A stretch of DNA of 64,000 nt. It comes from Robiginitomaculum_A sp036478535. GTDB taxonomy: Bacteria; Pseudomonadota; Alphaproteobacteria; Caulobacterales; Maricaulaceae. The DNA is taken from contig OZ245059.1 in the NCBI GenBank assembly GCA_965224735.1, positions 744,001 to 808,000 of the forward strand, read 5' to 3'. Numbering within the stretch: position 1 is the first letter of the stretch; every line of letters begins with the position of its first letter. Shown here one piece after another: positions 53,035 to 60,118 of this stretch. The position numbers were made by a program, and so were the translations under genes. The notes under the pieces were generated by a model. It saw only the letters and a list, made by a program, of their open reading frames with translations. It had not been told where the DNA came from and made no database searches.

Positions 53035-53301
53035 GGCGGGTTTAGTCAGGGCAAGATAAGAACCCTAACATAGGTGTGCCTATCAATCTTTCGGCAAGTG
53101 TGGAAATTGCAAAGAAATCTATTGAAGCAAAAGTTAAAGCAAATTTAAAGTTACCTAATCACTCTGCTGCGACAGGGATGGATTTTTTAACTTTTGATGC
53201 TTCCGATGTTGGAACTCGTATTCCTCTTACACTTTACATTAAAGATGTTTATTTGGAAAACTCCAAAGAACCTACTACAAAAGGCAAATTGAAAATAATA
53301 A

Positions 53302-53994
53302 TCTACAGGTTCAATCATCGATGGCTACGATAATGCGATCGCCGCAAGCTTCTTCCATCTGCTTGAATCCGGCCCCATAAGCTATGCAGACGGCATGAAC
53401 ATGTACGCATACGTTGGCGGTGATCCCGTAAACTTTACTGATCCGAGCGGGTTATCAACAGGGATTGATGAGATTATTTCGCATGGTTTCTTAAGTTATG
53501 AATTCAGATGCCAAGAACCTGGCTTCCGGTATCGGAACCGGGGATTTTGCAGTCGATTTTTAGGTGAAGAAAGATCCAACCTAAACCTGACAACACAATT
53601 TAATTGGAGCACTAAAAACACTCGACCTCCAATCCAATTTAACATCCCAGTCATCCGCGCCGCGGAGAATGGGGCGGGGGAGACGTGTCAAGTTCAGGGA
53701 GAGTTTACAAATTTTCGGGCAAATGTTAGTGCTGTGAGAAACACTCGTTCTGGATGGTTGGGAATGAATATAAGGCCTGATGGCGTGATTGGGCGAGGTG
53801 TAAATGATCCATTTAGAGATAGACTTGGTTGGTTGGATTTGGTGGCCAGTGGTAACCTTGGCGCAACAGTCCAATGCTCATATTGTGATGGTAGTGGAGG
53901 GCAATTAACGGGCGATGTTAGTTTTACGGATATACCTTTTAGTATTGAGATTACTGAAGCAAGTTTATTAACTTTCCAACTTTTTCGGTTCTAA
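53302..53994 (+). pseudogene. Rhs-repeat core end plus variable tip, fused to an IS3 transposase scrap
   Basis: The frame begins with IIDGYDNAIAASFFHLLE, clearly an IS3 OrfB piece (compare YDNAVAESFFHLLK), then passes to SYADGMNMYAYVGGDPVNFT and DPSGL, the Rhs core end. The next 175 residues (residues from about 50) are a variable C-terminal tip with a small CxxC (CSYCDG) and beta-rich character, of no family I know. The end is cut by the IS200 element, whose left end supplies the stop. The cage-forming Rhs body is missing. Confidence 0.75.
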
Positions 53995-54040
53995 GCCACC
54001 GACTTTCAGTCGGTTAAGGGACTTTTAGTCCGTTTATGTT

Positions 54041-54112
54041 ACCATTCTTAGACTCCTTAAATTTGAGGCGAGCCGCAAGCGAAGCCTCAAATTTAAGGAG
54101 TCTAAGAATGGT
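54041..54112 (+). promoter_or_regulatory. tnpA: Perfect 29-bp hairpin that buries the tnpA ribosome site and start codon
   Basis: Arms 54041-54069 and 54084-54112 are perfectly complementary, with a 14-base loop. The second arm contains AAGGAG (54095-54100) and the ATG (54108-54110). In the mRNA both would be paired, so translation should be very low. IS200 is known to limit its transposase through 5' structures. Confidence 0.88.
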
Positions 54113-54524
54113 CTACTCTACTTCCGCCCACTGTAAATTTCACAATCGCTATCATATAGTTTGGATTACCAAATACAGGTATAAAGTTCTGACACGAGAG
54201 ATGCGATTGCGCATTCGTGCCCTGATCCGTCAAATTTGCAAAAACCTTGGTGTTCGCATTCTCAAAGGTGTTTTGTCCAATAATCATGTCCATATGTTTA
54301 TGGAGATACCGCCAAAACATTCCGTCAGTGATGTTATGCGCCGGATCAAAGGTGCTACATCGCGCAAAATACAAATGGAGTTTCCAGAGCTTAAGAAACG
54401 CTATTGGGGACGTAGGTTTTGGGCGCGTGGATATTTTTGCACCACATCAGGTAACGTCACAAATGCTATCATACTTCAGTATATAGAAAACCACTCAGAA
54501 AAACCTACCGACGACAGTCGGTAG
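54108..54524 (+). CDS. tnpA: IS200-family Y1 transposase
   Basis: 138 residues from ATG 54108; the frame opens earlier but AAGGAG and the hairpin set the start. It reads CKFHNRYHIVWITKYRYKVL, the HUH pair in SNNHVHMFMEIPP, SVSDVMRRIKGATSRKI, then the C-terminal helix with the candidate nucleophile in ILQYIENHSEK. It cuts single-stranded ends at their hairpins during replication. No tnpB accompanies it. Appears intact. Confidence 0.92.
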   Translation: MVYSTSAHCKFHNRYHIVWITKYRYKVLTREMRLRIRALIRQICKNLGVRILKGVLSNNHVHMFMEIPPKHSVSDVMRRIKGATSRKIQMEFPELKKRYWGRRFWARGYFCTTSGNVTNAIILQYIENHSEKPTDDSR

Positions 54525-54533
54525 TGGTTAAGT

Positions 54534-54925
54534 GATAATGGCATCCAGTTTACCAACCGCTCCAAGGATACACATGCAGGAGAACACATCTTTGATCGTG
54601 TTTGCCGTAAACATGGCATCCGGCACCGCCTGACCAAAATCAATCATCCCTGGATTAATGGCCTGAATCAATGGCCTGGACCAATGGTCAGGTAGAACGC
54701 ATGAACCGCACCATCAAGGAGGCGACGGTCAAACGGTATTATTATGACAACAAAGACCAGCTTGAAACTCACCTTGAGGGGTTCATGAGGGCATATAATT
54801 TCGCCAAGAGATTAAAAACTCTCAAAGGCCTGACCCCTTACGAATATATTTGCAAAATATGGCAAAATGAGCCACAAAAGTTTAACCAAAACCCAAACCA
54901 CCTAACACAGGGATTATACAGTTAA
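54534..54925 (+). pseudogene. IS481-family transposase, C-terminal fragment with internal insertion
   Basis: It starts inside the catalytic domain at the IS200 right end (DNGIQFTNRSKDTHAGEHIF, GIRHRLTKINHPW). A 26-base insertion with a partial repeat (AATGGCCTG twice) breaks the frame, then TNGQVERMNRTIKEATVKRY and KTLKGLTPYEYICKIW follow. It is a different element from that at 47301. Not functional. Confidence 0.8.
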
Positions 54926-54969
54926 GTTTTTTGTATTAATTTATCGTAATGTATCTGTAATAAAGATAT

Positions 54970-55716
54970 GGGGCTGTCCTAGATAACTAATTCAAATACA
55001 CTTTAACCCATTGTTTTAGTTGGCTTAATTGTGTCAGTGGGTCTGGGTTATAAAAACCCCACTCACATTCCTTCAAAAATAGGCCAAAATAGGCCTTTGC
55101 TACACCATTAAATTTCCTTATATGACGCTTAGCTTGGTGGAATTTATGCCCTTTGGGTAGAAGTTCTCAATGCCATTGATATGATTATGCCCATTAGCAA
55201 ACAGTTTTGAATGGTTGATCCGGTAGTGTTTGAACTCAGAGGTATCCAGTACATTATCGCCACGCCAACAATCACTATAAACGATACTATCGGGCACCAC
55301 TTTACGCTGGATGATCGGATATAAAGTCTTGGAAGAGGCATTCGGAATAATCTTGGTGTAGACCTTGCCACCGCGCTTTAACAGCCCAAATACGGGGACT
55401 TTACCGCCCGCGCCACGCCCACGCTTACCTTTGCGTTTGCCGCCAAAATAGCTTTCATCTACTTCAATTTCACCCGCAAAGACTTCTTGCTCAGTCTGAT
55501 CCAACTCGTAGGCAATAATCTCGCGCAAGCGGTGGAAATAATAAACCCCCGTACTCTTCCAGTGCTCTTGTTCACACCGACCAAACGAGACGCACATTTG
55601 GCCGTGCTGCCAGATACAAAATGTTCAATCAAACGAACCTACTTAGCCCAACTGATTCTACTCTTCCTCATACGTCCCATATACAACACCTAATCGGTGT
55701 TATCTAGGACAGCCCC
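54970..55716 (-). mobile_element. IS1595-type element with 8-bp target duplication
   Basis: Terminal repeats GGGGCTGTCCTAGATAAC (54970) and GTTATCTAGGACAGCCCC (ending 55716) match exactly. Both sides carry AAAGATAT (54962-54969 and 55717-55724), the 8-base duplication typical of IS1595. Total 747 bases. Confidence 0.95.
54987..55680 (-). pseudogene. IS1595-type (ISXO2-like) transposase, decayed
   Basis: From ATG 55680 the frame reads GRMRKSRISWAK, then an in-frame TAG, then VRLIEHFVSGSTAKCASRLV. A frameshift leads to YYFHRLREIIAYELDQTEQE, the catalytic part (AGEIEVDESYFGGKRKGKRG, SIVYSDCWRGDNVL, HNHINGIENF). A second frameshift precedes FHQAKRHIRKFNGVAKAYF to the end. At least three lesions, although the ends and the target duplication are perfect. 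Confidence 0.88.
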
Positions 55717-55769
55717 AAAGATATAAATGCAGAGGTCTCAATGTGATATTTCCTTTAGTATTTGGGTTT

Positions 55770-56387
55770 TTATAACTTGGAGTTTGTTGACAATATATCG
55801 CGCAAAAATGATCGTAACTTTGTAGCGTCGGGAATGATAAGAAATCCAGTATTGATAAGTGAAGAGGTGCCGTGTGCTAAACTCCATGCAAAAGACGCTT
55901 GTTTTTTTGCAGTAGCATCGTTTTTCGCTTGCAGCTTACAGACCTTAAAAAGTTGATGGTAGGCACGTTGAGACTCAAAAGACAAACTTTCACAATTTTT
56001 TGAAATGCTTTCAGTTCCAGAAAAGTTGTTATGTAATTTAGAGTTAGAAAACATAAGTTGGTATATTTTGTGATTCTTTATCGCAAATTCGATGTAACAA
56101 ATTCCACATTCTATAATTGGGTTTTGTTTCTTTGATGAGGCAGATATACTTTCCTCAAGATTATTGGCAAGTTCAAAAAAACCAGAAGCAGCGATAGCTT
56201 GAAGTAGTTCATCTTTATTCTTGAAGTGAGCATACGGCGCCATTTGCGTTACGCCTACGCGCGAAGCAACTGCGCGTAATGAAAGTCCACCCTGGCCTTT
56301 TTCTTCAATGATTTTTCTACCAGCTTCTACTAAAGCGTAAGCAAGTTGTCCGTGGTGATAGTTAATTTTTTTTGCGTCATTTTTCAA
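55770..56387 (-). CDS. TetR/AcrR-family transcriptional regulator
   Basis: 205 residues. The N-terminal helix-turn-helix GLSLRAVASRVGVTQMAPYAHFKNKDELLQ (split at residues about 35-65) is typical, and the C-terminal half (YIEFAIKNHKIYQLMFSN) belongs to the WHG-type ligand domains. It probably represses a nearby gene; the closest candidate is the divergent POT transporter beyond the MITE. No ligand can be named. Confidence 0.9.
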   Translation of the reverse strand: MKNDAKKINYHHGQLAYALVEAGRKIIEEKGQGGLSLRAVASRVGVTQMAPYAHFKNKDELLQAIAASGFFELANNLEESISASSKKQNPIIECGICYIEFAIKNHKIYQLMFSNSKLHNNFSGTESISKNCESLSFESQRAYHQLFKVCKLQAKNDATAKKQASFAWSLAHGTSSLINTGFLIIPDATKLRSFLRDILSTNSKL

Positions 56388-56416
56388 GTTTTTTCCTTGC
56401 TTAATGTAAACGAAAT

Positions 56417-56711
56417 ACTAGGTAGTGTACTCATAAACTCAGGTCGAAATGGCATGTGTCAATTTGTTCATTGGTTAGGCGTAAAGTTGCAGGAAATGCT
56501 AGCATTTTCAAAGATTTACAACGATGCCAGTTGGGATGCCAGTGGGCAAAGCGGCCATGCAGGGTGCGACTATAATCCAGAACTAAATCTACTTCAATCT
56601 GCGTTGTCAAAGCACTTGGCTGGGCAATAAGCCCGACCTGCGCACTTTTCCTAGCATATTTTCGCATATTTAGCTCCATTTCGACCTGAGTTTATGAGTA
56701 CACTACCTAGT
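56417..56711. mobile_element. MITE with perfect 36-bp inverted repeats
   Basis: Arms 56417-56452 and 56676-56711 are perfect inverted copies starting ACTAGGTAGTGTACTCATAA. No transposase is inside, only about 220 bases without a supported gene. The outer CTAG on both sides could be a 4-base target duplication, as in some IS5-group elements. It was probably moved by a relative's transposase. Confidence 0.9.
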
Positions 56712-57084
56712 CACACTAGCAAAAAGATTGCTAGAGTAAAAGTGCTATAATGCTATTTGACGTCAACGCTTATGCATCAGGCGCAATTTTGGCAGGATTA
56801 TTTTTGTTTCGGGGCTGTCCCTGGTTGCTTGTCTCAAAGGATTTGCAAAATTTCAACTTCTGCTTCTGATGGTTTTTACCGATGATGTTTTGGCGACAGT
56901 GCCGGGCACAGAGCATCCTTTTGGATCATAACATTTACTATAAACGACATGTGTCGTTATGTAAGGTGAAAAAACGACAATCTTTGTACTTTATAAACTT
57001 TGACAGCTTTTAATAAAAAAACACTTGAGTGCAAGCGGGCTATAGTGTCTTTTGGGGTTAAATAAAATTTTAGGGGATTTATCT
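56712..57084. other. Gene-free stretch between the MITE and the POT gene
   Basis: No coding frame is supported. It holds CTAGCAA-aaaga-TTGCTAG at 56716-56734, the near-palindrome at 56943, and several AT-rich segments before the POT gene. TTTGACAGC near 57000 may be part of the promoter, but I see no well-spaced -10. Confidence 0.5.
56943..56958. promoter_or_regulatory. Candidate TetR-type operator
   Basis: AACGACA-TG-TGTCGTT: 7-base arms around a 2-base centre, in the gap before the POT gene. A further ACGACA half lies about 20 bases downstream. The divergent TetR gene makes it a plausible binding site. Confidence 0.4.
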
Positions 57085-59031
57085 ATGAGTGAAGTTGCTA
57101 CTTTGCCAAAAGGCGGAACCATAATGGGGCACCCACGCGGGTTAGTTATTTTGTTTTTTACAGAAATGTGGGAACGTTTTTCTTATTACGGCATGCGCGG
57201 CCTTTTGATTTTATATCTTACGCAGCATTTCTTGTTTTCGGATGAACGTTCGGCAGTGATTTATGGCGCCTATACCGCGCTCGTGTATATAATGACGATT
57301 ATTGGCGGTACACTCGCTGATCGTTATCTTGGCTCGCGAAAGGCCGTTACCTTCGGCGCTATTCTCCTATGTCTTGGCCATTTTGGGATGGCTTTTGAAG
57401 GGAGCGGGTCAAAACAGATAATGTCATATAATGGTTCTGAGTATGAAATTACGCTCAATGGTCGCGGTAGCGGTAAAAATATCAATCAGATACTCATTGG
57501 CGATAAAGGACAATCGGATATTTCTTTTAACAAAGGGGCGATGCAAATGATTATTGCCGATCCTGCCGCAGTTGGCTTGCCCGCAACAATTAACGTATCT
57601 GATTACACCACTAAAATTATTAAGGAGAAAAAATACCTCTATATTCTTTATTTTTCATTGGCGCTTATTATCGCGGGTGTTGGGTATTTGAAAGCAAATA
57701 TTTCCACTATTGTTGGTGCTCTTTATGAGGTTGGTGATGTTCGCCGGGACTCAGGTTTCACAATTTTCTATATGGGGATTAACCTCGGGTCGTTTCTTGC
57801 ATCTTGGACATGCGGTATTCTAGGGATTGTTTACGGCTGGAAATGGGGCTTTGGTCTTGCGGGTATTGGCATGGCTGTCGGGCTTTTTACATTTCTAAAA
57901 TTCCAACCTTGGCTTGAAGGCAAGGCTGATCCGCCTAACCCTGCTCGCCTGAAAGAAAAAATCTTTGGGCCAATTAATGTGGAACTAGCATGCTATCTCG
58001 CTGGCCTCATTATTATTGCGGTAGCGATGTTCTTCGTTATGAACCCGGATGGTTTTGGAAGCGTTGCTGGTATTGTTGGTATCGTAATGTTCCTAGTTCT
58101 CATGTCCTATGCAATATTTGCTTTAAAAGGCCCTGCGCGTAAGAAAATGTTCGCGGCTATTTATATTGTGCTCGCGCAAATCCCGTTCTGGGCTTTGTTT
58201 GAACAAGCTGGGTCATCATTGACATTGTTCACAGATCGTATGGTTGACCGAACAATATTTGGCTGGGAAGTGCCTACGCCAGTCTTCCAGTCGCTGAATG
58301 CAGGGTATATCTTTATATTTGCGCCGCTCGTTGCGTGGATGTGGATTATACTTGCTAAGAAAAACTTAAACCCTTCAACGCCTGTTAAATTTGCTTTGGG
58401 CGTTTTCTTTGCTGGTGCTGGTTTCTTATCTTTAATTGCTGGTATGTCCGCAGCTGGCTCTACAGGCCTTACAGCTGTTGGGTTTGTATTTTTGATTTAC
58501 TGGATACATACAATGGGTGAATTACTCCTGTCGCCTGTTGGTTTGTCATCAGTGACAAAAATGGCACCTGCGAAAGTTGTTGGGCTGACAATGGGGTCAT
58601 GGTTCCTCTACTCTGGTCTGTCTAATTATTTGGCTGGTATTGTTGCGCGTTCTACTGGTGCGGAGACGCTTGGCGGCAAAGTCACCGATATGGCAGCTGC
58701 TAAGGCAGTATATATAGAAGTTTATTCTCAGGTTTCTTATGTAGCGATTATGATTGCTGCGGCTATGCTTTTGTTCTCGCCTATCGTATACAAATTAATG
58801 CACGGTGGTGACGGTGCTACGGTAGCTGAAAAGGAAATGACGGATAAGGACTTTGAGTTCGTTACACTTGATTGGGTATATGGAGCTTTTACGTTAATCG
58901 CTGTTGGCGGTGTGTTTATGCTTTTACTAGGCAAGGTGCCAGGGACGTGGTCTTTTGCAGTAATGCTAATCGCTGTGGTTCTTAGGTTTGCTTACACTAT
59001 GCTAACCAGAAAGAAAACTGCGCTAGTATAA
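57085..59031 (+). CDS. POT-family proton-dependent di/tripeptide transporter
   Basis: 648 residues from ATG 57085, with AGGGGAT as ribosome site. POT hallmarks: ILFFTEMWERFSYYGMRGLL in helix 1 (the ExxERFxYY motif), YTALVYIMTIIGGTLADRYL, GVGYLKANISTIVGALY, and FYMGINLGSFLASWTCGILG. About fourteen membrane helices. A large loop after helix 3 (about residues 105-165) is longer than in typical DtpT and is predicted periplasmic. It imports short peptides with protons. A terminator follows. Confidence 0.93.
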   Translation: MSEVATLPKGGTIMGHPRGLVILFFTEMWERFSYYGMRGLLILYLTQHFLFSDERSAVIYGAYTALVYIMTIIGGTLADRYLGSRKAVTFGAILLCLGHFGMAFEGSGSKQIMSYNGSEYEITLNGRGSGKNINQILIGDKGQSDISFNKGAMQMIIADPAAVGLPATINVSDYTTKIIKEKKYLYILYFSLALIIAGVGYLKANISTIVGALYEVGDVRRDSGFTIFYMGINLGSFLASWTCGILGIVYGWKWGFGLAGIGMAVGLFTFLKFQPWLEGKADPPNPARLKEKIFGPINVELACYLAGLIIIAVAMFFVMNPDGFGSVAGIVGIVMFLVLMSYAIFALKGPARKKMFAAIYIVLAQIPFWALFEQAGSSLTLFTDRMVDRTIFGWEVPTPVFQSLNAGYIFIFAPLVAWMWIILAKKNLNPSTPVKFALGVFFAGAGFLSLIAGMSAAGSTGLTAVGFVFLIYWIHTMGELLLSPVGLSSVTKMAPAKVVGLTMGSWFLYSGLSNYLAGIVARSTGAETLGGKVTDMAAAKAVYIEVYSQVSYVAIMIAAAMLLFSPIVYKLMHGGDGATVAEKEMTDKDFEFVTLDWVYGAFTLIAVGGVFMLLLGKVPGTWSFAVMLIAVVLRFAYTMLTRKKTALV

Positions 59032-59054
59032 CAACCATATAAAGGATACATATA

Positions 59055-59087
59055 AAAGCCTGGTCAATTTGAGCAGGCTTTTTATTT
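59055..59087 (+). terminator. Intrinsic terminator of the POT gene
   Basis: AAAGCCTG / CAGGCTTT stem with an 11-base loop, followed by TTATTTT. Confidence 0.85.
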
Positions 59088-59285
59088 TGGCAGTTTGCGC
59101 CGTTTTTGCTTTTGCTGCGCGCTTGGGTTTTGGCGCACTTTGCCCAAGGTGTTTCTGCGTCTATTTCTTCTGTACCCCCTGTTTTATCAAAACCCATCGA
59201 ATTAGCTGTGCGCTTGACAATCAATGAAAATATAAAAACACGCAATTTCCGAGAGGGTATGGCGCTATGGGCGTTGGGGCGGCGC

Positions 59286-59315
59286 AAAAAAAACGGCTCT
59301 TACAAATGAGAGCCG
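59286..59315 (-). terminator. Intrinsic terminator of the DUF937 gene
   Basis: On the minus strand CGGCTCT / AGAGCCG with an 8-base loop is followed by eight U. It lies 28 bases past the DUF937 stop. Confidence 0.88.
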
Positions 59316-59342
59316 CCTGAAACGTAATATTTGTGCAAAGCT

Positions 59343-60008
59343 TTAGCGTTTCATCATTTGTTTCATGGCCATGCCCAGAACATCATCCATCATATTGCCA
59401 TCGCCATCAGCGTCGAGGATTTTCCCTAAAATTCCCATGCCTTGTTGACGTTGTTGCTCATAGCCGCGCTCGCGGCGTTTATTGCCGCCCAAAAGCATGC
59501 CTAAAAGACTGCCGCCACCGCTCGATTGTTTCTGCTGACCATCGCCGAGCGCAAGCCCAGCAAGTTGGCTGGCCATGCTAGGCTGGCGTGTTTGTTTGGA
59601 GAGTGAGCCCATGGCCATCATAGCTACCATTGGCATCATTTTTTTAAGTACATCTGCGCCAATGCCTGTTTGCTTGGCGGCTTGGCCTGCAACGGCGCGG
59701 CTAACGTCTTTGGAGCCAAACAAATGACCAAGAATTGCATTGCCTTGTTCGCGCGCTTCGGGGCGGGCGTAAACATCAGCTTGGTCCAAATATTGTTCGT
59801 GCTGCCCGCCTTGCAAGGCACCTAAAAGAGCGCCCAGTCCTTGTGGGTTTTTTGTATTCATTTTTAGAGCCGAAGAAATAGCTGGCAAAAGAGCAGTAAC
59901 GGCTTGTTGGGATTGTTGTTGATCCAGGCCATATTGACTACCGGCCGTCTGGGCGACTTTACCGTCTTGAGATTGCATGATCATATCGAGTAAATTCATT
60001 TTGGGCAT
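59343..60008 (-). CDS. DUF937 family protein
   Basis: 221 residues: LLDMIMQSQDGKVAQTAGSQ at the start, LLPAISSALKMNTKNPQGL, NAILGHLFGSKDVSRAVAG, GADVLKKMMPMVAMMAMG, all typical of DUF937. The C-terminal part has DADGDGNMMDDVLG, which looks like a single EF-hand calcium loop. Function unknown. AGGAGGCC precedes the ATG, and a strong terminator follows the gene. Confidence 0.85.
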   Translation of the reverse strand: MPKMNLLDMIMQSQDGKVAQTAGSQYGLDQQQSQQAVTALLPAISSALKMNTKNPQGLGALLGALQGGQHEQYLDQADVYARPEAREQGNAILGHLFGSKDVSRAVAGQAAKQTGIGADVLKKMMPMVAMMAMGSLSKQTRQPSMASQLAGLALGDGQQKQSSGGGSLLGMLLGGNKRRERGYEQQRQQGMGILGKILDADGDGNMMDDVLGMAMKQMMKR

Positions 60009-60118
60009 TGTGAGGCCTCCTTTTGGATGTTAACTGAAAATTTTGTACCCTAGTCATAATTAAATAGCGAGTCGTGAATTCAGGGCTGTGACAGATGTAG
60101 CCCTAAAAAAGGATAGTT

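Larger units (their letters stand above)
51541..53048 (+). mobile_element. IS110-family element of the IS1111 type (about 1.5 kb)
   Basis: Limits come from the interrupted lipoprotein gene: GGG lies at both junctions. Inverted repeats TAAACCCGCC (51541-51550) and GGCGGGTTTA (53035-53044) are perfect, and the right one is 4 bases inside the end. This subterminal asymmetry is known for IS1111. The short left gap (96 bases) and the long right non-coding end (about 374 bases) also fit. Confidence 0.85.
51325..53333 (+). pseudogene. Small immunity-like lipoprotein (DUF5625-like) interrupted by the IS1111-type element
   Basis: The first part (51325-51540) has a lipoprotein signal (IICFLFSTFAC, lipid Cys 16) and PLVFEVDVTKHLRSYEKRF, WISDKGMYKVSYSW. 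The second part (53052-53333) reads QDKNPNIGVPINLSASVEI and GTRIPLTLYIKDVYLEN. The GGG codon at 51538-51540 and the GGG codon at 53049-53051 are in matching frames; removing the insert gives one frame of about 165 codons. The layout (lipoprotein, acidic mid-part, G-V-P-I) resembles DUF5625 immunity lipoproteins, an inference. The last eight or so residues may come from a later junction at about 53305. Confidence 0.7.
53968..54531 (+). mobile_element. IS200-type element (Y1 transposase, hairpin ends)
   Basis: The left end has the hairpin ACCGACT-ttc-AGTCGGT (about 53997-54014), and the right end has CTACCGAC-gaca-GTCGGTAG (about 54506-54525). One gene, tnpA. No target duplication and no inverted termini, as expected for this family. 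Related left-end DNA occurs at 28745. Confidence 0.85.

Noticed and set aside
58997..59309. Small frames on both strands after the POT gene
   Set aside because: They overlap both intrinsic terminators and show no recognisable protein features.
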